From: Desulforamulus profundi
Lineage (GTDB): Bacteria > Bacillota_B > Desulfotomaculia > Desulfotomaculales > Desulfotomaculaceae
Assembly: GCF_002607855.1 (NCBI RefSeq)
Contig: NZ_AWQQ01000067.1
Location: 1-64,000, forward strand
Length of the DNA stretch: 64,000 bases
Direction: 5' to 3'
The translations under genes and the position numbers were made by a program. Shown here in pieces: positions 59,128 through 64,000 of the stretch. The first letter of the stretch is position 1, and every line of letters starts with the position of its first letter. Below the pieces are notes generated by a model. That model did no database searches, was not told the origin of the DNA, and worked only from the letters and a program-made list of their open reading frames with translations.

Positions 59128-60342
59128 TTGTTGCCGGCAGGTAAAAAAATTACCGTTGGAATCACCGGTGGTATTGCAGTCTATAAGGCTGCGGAACTGG
59201 TAAGTTCCCTGGTAAAGGCCGGGGCGGATGTTCATGTGGCCATGACCTCAGCAGCCCGTGAATTTATGACACCCCTTACCTTTGAAGTTCTCACCGGCAA
59301 TCCGGTCCATGGCGAACTCTTTCAGGCAGGTTCCGAGGGTGGGGTATTGCATATAGATTTAGCCCAGCAAGCCCATGCTCTGGTGATCGTTCCTGCCACA
59401 GCGAATATCATCGGTAAAGCAGCCGGCGGTATCGCCGACGATTTGGTATCTACCTTGATCTTGGCTGCCTCCTGCCCGGTATTGTTTTGCCCGGCCATGA
59501 ATGTGGTCATGTACCAGAACCCCATCGTCCGGCAAAATATCAGGAAATTAAAGGAATTTGGCTATCATTTTGTTGAACCCGGTGAGGGCCGCCTGGCCTG
59601 CGGCACAACCGGCAAAGGCAGGCTGGCGGATCAGGCGACCCTTCTCCATAGCATTGAAAAACTCGTAACCCCCCAGGACCTGGCGGGGTTAGACGTTCTT
59701 GTCACCGCCGGACCCACCAGGGAACCCCTGGACCCGGTGCGCTATTTATCCAACCGGAGCTCAGGAAAAATGGGATATGCCCTGGCCCGGGCAGCGTTTC
59801 TGCGTGGTGCCAGGGTCAGACTGGTCACCGGTCCCGCTCATTTGATGCCTCCCCCGGGGGTGGAAGTCCAACGGGTGGAGACCGCCGGGGAGATGTACGA
59901 GGCGGTACTGCAGCATTTTGACAGCGTAGATCTTGTCATTAAGGCTGCGGCGGTGGCGGATTACCGCCCCGGGGAAGTCAGCCCGCAAAAGATCAAAAAA
60001 CAGGGTCAGGCAATGCAGATTGAACTGGCCCGGAACCCCGATATCCTGGCAGAACTGGGACGTCGTAAAAAGGCCCACCAGCTGCTGGTTGGTTTTGCGG
60101 CAGAAACCAATGACCTGGAACAAAATGCCCTGGCCAAACTTACTGGCAAAAACCTTGATTTACTGGTTGCCAACGACGTTACTTTACCCGGGGCGGGATT
60201 TGATCATGATACCAATGTGGTTCGTATTTTTGGCAGAGACGGAGTGGTTGAGGCACTGCCTTTAATGGATAAAAACAGGGTTGCCCAAAAAATTTTGGAC
60301 CGGGCGGCAAAATTGCTGCAAAGCCGGCAGGGGGCAAAATAG
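59128..60342 (+). CDS. coaBC: Phosphopantothenoylcysteine decarboxylase / synthase CoaBC
   Basis: This bifunctional flavoprotein makes 4'-phosphopantetheine for coenzyme A. It has 404 residues. The N-terminal CoaC part has GITGGIAVYKAAELVSSLVK near 9-28, the HIDLAQQAHALVIVPATANIIGKAAGGIADDL region with the active-site His, and PAMNVVMYQNP near 125 and CGTTGKGRL near 155. The C-terminal CoaB part starts VLVTAGPTREPLDPVRYLSNRSSGKMGYALA near 190. It starts at TTG 59128 after GGAGGTG. The stop is followed immediately by the priA ATG. Intact. Confidence 0.96.
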   Translation: MLPAGKKITVGITGGIAVYKAAELVSSLVKAGADVHVAMTSAAREFMTPLTFEVLTGNPVHGELFQAGSEGGVLHIDLAQQAHALVIVPATANIIGKAAGGIADDLVSTLILAASCPVLFCPAMNVVMYQNPIVRQNIRKLKEFGYHFVEPGEGRLACGTTGKGRLADQATLLHSIEKLVTPQDLAGLDVLVTAGPTREPLDPVRYLSNRSSGKMGYALARAAFLRGARVRLVTGPAHLMPPPGVEVQRVETAGEMYEAVLQHFDSVDLVIKAAAVADYRPGEVSPQKIKKQGQAMQIELARNPDILAELGRRKKAHQLLVGFAAETNDLEQNALAKLTGKNLDLLVANDVTLPGAGFDHDTNVVRIFGRDGVVEALPLMDKNRVAQKILDRAAKLLQSRQGAK

Positions 60343-62534
60343 ATGCTGTACGCAGAGGTGGCCGTAACGGTTCCCGTTCGCTTACATCAAACCTTTCATT
60401 ACCGGGTACCGGAAACCCTGAAGGGTGAACTGAAACGGTTCAGCCGGGTGGAGGTACCCTTTTCTGGTAGAAGGGTACAGGGGTTTGTCATTGACTTCAG
60501 TCAACCCCCTAAACTACAAAAGATAAAAGATATTACAAGGGTGATTGAAAAGGAGCCTTTCTTAAATGAAGAACTTTATGCCACAGCCCGCTGGATGGTC
60601 CAGCGTTATTTGTGCAGCCTGGGAGATTCACTGCAGTGTATCGCCGGTTCTCCCGTCGGCAGCACCCGGTTACGCCAGGAAAAGGGACTGGCATCTGCGG
60701 GTAACCCGCATGAACTCACGGGTTTGGTTAGAGCTCCCAAACAAAAATTAGCCATGGAGGTAGCTCTGGCGAGACCCGGGCTCAGAAAAGCTGAACTGGC
60801 AGAAAGAGCCGGGGTATCTTTAGCGGTTATTAACGCCCTGCTGGCAAAAGGGCTGCTGAGGGAAGTTCCCCTGGCTTGTGGAACGGAGAAATACCTGTCA
60901 CCGGAAGGGTTGCCGACCTGACGGAGGAGCAAAGGATGGTTGTCGGCAAACTCCGGCAAGGGCTGGAGGAAGCGACTCCCTCCGCCTGGCTGCTGCATGG
61001 CGTTACCGGCAGCGGCAAAACAGAGGTATATCTTCGGCTTATTGAAAAAACATTAAAGATGGACCGGCAGGCCATCGTGCTGGTACCGGAAATATCTCTC
61101 ACTCCCCAGATGGTGGAACGATTCCGGGACAGGTTTGGCAGCCGGGTGGCTTTGTTACATAGCGCCCTGTCCCAGGGGGAAAGATATGCCGAAAAAGTAC
61201 GCATTCAATCCGGACAAGCCCCTGTGGTACTGGGGGCTCGCTCCGCTATTTTTGCCCCTGTGCCAAACCTGGGATTGATTATCATTGACGAAGAACATGA
61301 ATACTCATACAAACAGGATGAAAGTCCCAAGTACCATGCCCGGGAGGTGGCCCTGCAAAGGGCTGCCCACGCCAAAGCCGTGGTGGTTTTAGGCAGCGCC
61401 ACGCCGGCCATCGAAAGTTACTGCAGGGCCCGGCCCGGCGGACCTTATCAATTGGTGACCCTGACCAAACGTGTGGATCAAAAGGAACTCCCCCGGGTAC
61501 AAATTGTTGACCTGCGCAAGGAAATGGCCGAAGGGAATACCGGCATTTTCAGTTCTGCCCTGCAAACGGCCCTGGCCCGTTGCCTGGAGAAAAATGAAAA
61601 AAGCATCTTATTCTTAAATCGCCGGGGGTTGGCCACAGTGGTGCTTTGCCGGCAGTGCGGCCAGGTCATGAAATGCCCGCGCTGTGAAATTTCTCTCACC
61701 CTGCACAGCGACGGCCGGCTAAAATGTCATTACTGCGGTTACGGCACCAGCGCCCGGGGTCTGTCCCGGATGCGCCGGGAAAACCATTCGTAGTTTCGGG
61801 GTGGGAACCCAGCGGGTGGAAGAAGAAATGAGAAGGCTTTTCCCGGGCTGCCGGGTCCTGCGCATGGACGCCGATACCACCACCCGGAAGGGTTCTCACC
61901 AGAAGATCCTGGAGGAGTTTATACATGGCAATGCCCAGGTGCTGGTCGGCACGCAAATGATCGCCAAAGGATTGGATATTCCTCAGGTTACCTTGGTTGG
62001 CGTCATCAGCGCTGATATCACCCTGCATATGCCGGACTTCCGGGCGGCGGAAAGAACCTTTCAATTGCTTACTCAGGTGGCGGGCCGGGCCGGTCGGGGG
62101 GAAAAACCCGGAGAGGTTATTATTCAGACCTATGACCCCGAGCATTTTAGTATTTTAACGGCTCAAACACATGATTACCTGAGCTTTTACCATAAAGAAA
62201 TGGTCACCCGAAGGATCTTACAATACCCCCCTTCAGCCATTTAATCAGAATTCTATTCACGGGATTAAATGAGGGAGACGTTATCAGCGCAGCCCAGTGG
62301 TGGCAGGAACGTTTGTCTTCCGCCAGGCAGGAACTGGCCGGACAGAACATGGAAATACTGGGTCCTGCCCCGGCAGGGATTCCCCGCATCAAAGATCGCT
62401 ATCGCTGGCAGCTCATCCTGAAGGGCTATGCCAGCCGTGAAATACGACAGGTTGCTGCTGCCGTTTTAGAGCAAGCAGGCGTTCGGTTTAAACAGGTGGC
62501 AGTAAGTATCGATGTGGACCCGGTTAGCTTATAG
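60343..62534 (+). CDS. priA: Primosomal replication helicase PriA (three frameshifts)
   Basis: PriA restarts stalled replication forks. It has about 731 residues after repair. N-terminal DNA-binding domain: VPVRLHQTFHYRVPETL. Helicase: Walker A HGVTGSGKTEVYLR, Walker B IIIDEEHEYSYKQ. Zinc cysteines CRQCGQVMKCPRCEISLTLH then KCHYCGYG. Later GTQMIAKGLDIPQVTLVGVI and VAGRAGRGEKPGEVIIQTYDP. Breaks: about 60870 (one C; restores VPPGLWNGEIPVTGR), about 61755 (two bases in GCCCGGGG; restores GVCPGCAGKTIRSFGVGTQ), and about 62230 (one base; restores QYPPFSHLIRILFTGLNEGD). The given sequence holds four pieces of one gene. Confidence 0.94.
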
Positions 62535-62551
62535 GCATTCCTTTCGGGTCT

Positions 62552-62614
62552 AGCCATCAGCTCTCAGCTTTTTATAGTATAATAGTATAATAGATTCTAA
62601 AAGCTGAAGGCTGG
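62552..62614. repeat. Imperfect palindrome between priA and def
   Basis: AGCCATCAGCTCTCAGCTTTT (left, first 20 shown in part as CAGCTCTCAGCTTTT) faces AAAAGCTGAAGGCTGG across a TATAGTATAATAGTATAATAG spacer. The two TATAAT-like stretches in the loop could double as a promoter for def. It is similar in style to other palindromic repeats in this window. Confidence 0.55.
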
Positions 62615-62643
62615 ACACCAAAGACAGAACAGGAGGCTATGCA

Positions 62644-63099
62644 ATGGCTGTATATAAAATTGTAGAAATCGGCGATGAAGTACTGCGGGAAAAGGCGAAG
62701 CCTGTGAAGGAAATAACCCCCAGTATTCTTAAACTGTTGGATAATATGGCGGATTCCATGTATGCTGCCAAGGGTGTGGGCCTGGCGGCGCCGCAAATCG
62801 GGGTTTCTAAAAGGGTTATTGTGATTGATGTGGGAGAGGGACTGGTGGAGTTGATCAACCCTGAAATCCTGGAAGCCTCCGGTCAGGTGGTGGATACCGA
62901 AGGGTGTCTTTCCGTACCGGGAATGATCGGTGAAGTGGCCAGAGCGGACAGACTGGTGGTAAGAGGATTAAACCGCAAGGGTGAACAGGTGGTTTACCGG
63001 GTCAATGGTTTTATGGCCAGGGCCTTTCAACATGAAATCGACCACCTGGAAGGCATTGTCTTTGTAGACAGGGCCAGTAATTTACGGAAAGTGGAATAG
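62644..63099 (+). CDS. def: Peptide deformylase
   Basis: Def removes the formyl group from new proteins. The 151 residues show the three family motifs: [10 protein letters not shown] near 40, EGCLSVPG near 86 (metal Cys), and HEIDHLEG near 130 (metal His and catalytic Glu). ATG 62644 after AGGAGG. fmt follows 17 bp later: the two enzymes add and remove the same group. Intact. Confidence 0.97.
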   Translation: MAVYKIVEIGDEVLREKAKPVKEITPSILKLLDNMADSMYAAKGVGLAAPQIGVSKRVIVIDVGEGLVELINPEILEASGQVVDTEGCLSVPGMIGEVARADRLVVRGLNRKGEQVVYRVNGFMARAFQHEIDHLEGIVFVDRASNLRKVE

Positions 63100-63116
63100 G
63101 TAGAGGAGAACGGTTT

Positions 63117-64000
63117 ATGCGTATTGTTTTTATGGGAACACCGGAGTTTGCCGCAGCCTCCCTGCAGGCGTTGCTGGAGGCCGGGCAGCAGGTGGTGGCG
63201 GTAGTCACCCAGCCGGACAAACCCAAGGGCAGGGGGAAGCAGGTGCAGCCATCGCCGGTAAAGAAACTGGCGGAGGAATATCATTTGCCGGTGCTACAGC
63301 CAACCGGCATTCGGACGGAAGAATTTTTCCGGACCCTGCAGGGGCTGCAGCCGGAATGCATTGTGGTGGTGGCCTACGGCAAGATTCTGCCCTCTGAAAT
63401 CTTACAGCTGCCTCCCCGGGGCTGTATCAACGTGCATGCATCCCTGCTTCCTTATTACAGGGGATCGGCGCCCATTCACTGGTCTGTAATCAACGGTGAA
63501 ACAGAAACCGGGGTTACCACCATGTTCATGGACGAGGGAATGGACACCGGGGATATGATTTTAAAGAAGCGCCTGCCCATCGGCCCCGATGATACAGTAG
63601 GCATGGTTCATGACAGGCTGGCGGTATTAGGTGCGGAGCTGCTGGTGGAGACCATCGACTTGCTGGAGAAAGGTTTTGCCCCCAGGACACCCCAGGACCA
63701 TACCCTGGCGACCTATGCTCCCCTGCTGAAAAAAGAACATGAAGTCATTCGCTGGGAACAGCCGGCGCAACATCTACATAACCATGTCAGGGGTATGAAT
63801 CCCTGGCCCGGTACCTATACCACCTGGGAAGATAAAGTGCTTAAAATCTGGCGGACCCGTGTTCCCGAGGCCCGCCCGGTAAAGGCTGCACCGGGCACGG
63901 TTTTAGAAGCGGGGTCTTCTGGTATACTAGTACAAACCGGCCAGGGTCAGATTTTGATTACCGAGTTACAGCTCCAGGGCAGCAAGCGTATGGATGTGGA
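63117..64000 (+). CDS. fmt: Methionyl-tRNA formyltransferase (runs past the window edge)
   Basis: Fmt formylates initiator Met-tRNA. The 294 codons present start MRIVFMGTPEFAAASLQALL at ATG 63117 after AGAGGAG. The 10-formyl-THF site includes the catalytic Asn-His-Asp set, seen in CINVHASLLPYYRGSAPIHWSVINGE near 105-130 and MDEGMDTGDMI near 140. The C-terminal domain begins at about residue 205 (PLLKKEHEVIRWEQPAQHLHNHVRGMNPWPGTY) and is cut off by the end of the window. The frame is open to the edge. About 310-320 residues are expected in full. Confidence 0.96.
   Translation, partial: MRIVFMGTPEFAAASLQALLEAGQQVVAVVTQPDKPKGRGKQVQPSPVKKLAEEYHLPVLQPTGIRTEEFFRTLQGLQPECIVVVAYGKILPSEILQLPPRGCINVHASLLPYYRGSAPIHWSVINGETETGVTTMFMDEGMDTGDMILKKRLPIGPDDTVGMVHDRLAVLGAELLVETIDLLEKGFAPRTPQDHTLATYAPLLKKEHEVIRWEQPAQHLHNHVRGMNPWPGTYTTWEDKVLKIWRTRVPEARPVKAAPGTVLEAGSSGILVQTGQGQILITELQLQGSKRMDV

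Overview
The window looks like a chromosomal segment of a spore-forming, strictly anaerobic Firmicute of the Desulfotomaculum / Peptococcaceae type. The evidence is a Firmicute-like 16S 3' end, two trimeric [FeFe]-hydrogenase operons, the yebC-bofC-ruvCAB-queA-tgt-yajC-secDF order, LL-diaminopimelate aminotransferase (dapL) next to dapF, a PyrR-attenuated pyrimidine operon, and sporulation-linked genes (bofC, a yteA-type DksA protein, remA, a phosphosulfolactate synthase). This is inference from gene content; no database was searched.

Layout. 1-600: 3' end of 16S rRNA, a short spacer, then only the 3' part of a 5S rRNA with its terminator; the 23S gene is absent. 0.9-4.0 kb: a small protein, two peptide-type ABC permeases without ATPases or binding protein, and a YkgJ-like cysteine protein. 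4.1-14.1 kb (minus strand): two paralogous NADH-linked [FeFe]-hydrogenase operons (NuoE-like, NuoF-like, HydA). Between them lie a 67-residue unknown ORF and a lone domain that I recall as the C-terminal part of hydrogenase-linked SpoIIE-type phosphatases. 14.7-26.3 kb: nadE, yebC, bofC, ruvCAB, queH, queA, tgt, yajC, an HD protein, secD, secF. 26.4-33.5 kb: ACT and DUF711 proteins, rluD-type synthase, small membrane proteins, comA-like gene, MFS exporter, yqhV and two gene remnants. 33.7-45.4 kb: pyrR-pyrB-pyrC-carA-carB-pyrK-pyrD-pyrF-lspA-pyrE with two PyrR attenuators, and an orphan antitoxin-like gene on the other strand. 45.4-55.8 kb: a phosphodiesterase-like protein, rqc2, a Ca2+ P-type ATPase, dapF, dapL, an AspB-type aminotransferase. 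56-64 kb: yteA, yicC, remA, gmk, rpoZ, coaBC, priA, def, fmt (runs off the window).

Two features cut across the annotation. First, about 25 genes, many of them normally essential (carB, secD, secF, priA, ruvB, dapF, tgt), are each broken by one or more apparent one- or two-base deletions. Nearly all restore by adding a C in a short C run, and about 12 of about 29 restore to a CCTGG/CCAGG site. This looks like a systematic sequencing or consensus error, not gene decay, so I annotate each as one gene. Second, the intergenic spaces carry at least two families of small inverted-repeat (MITE-like) elements plus dispersed pyrimidine-rich palindromic repeats. I do not recognise them and they may be new.
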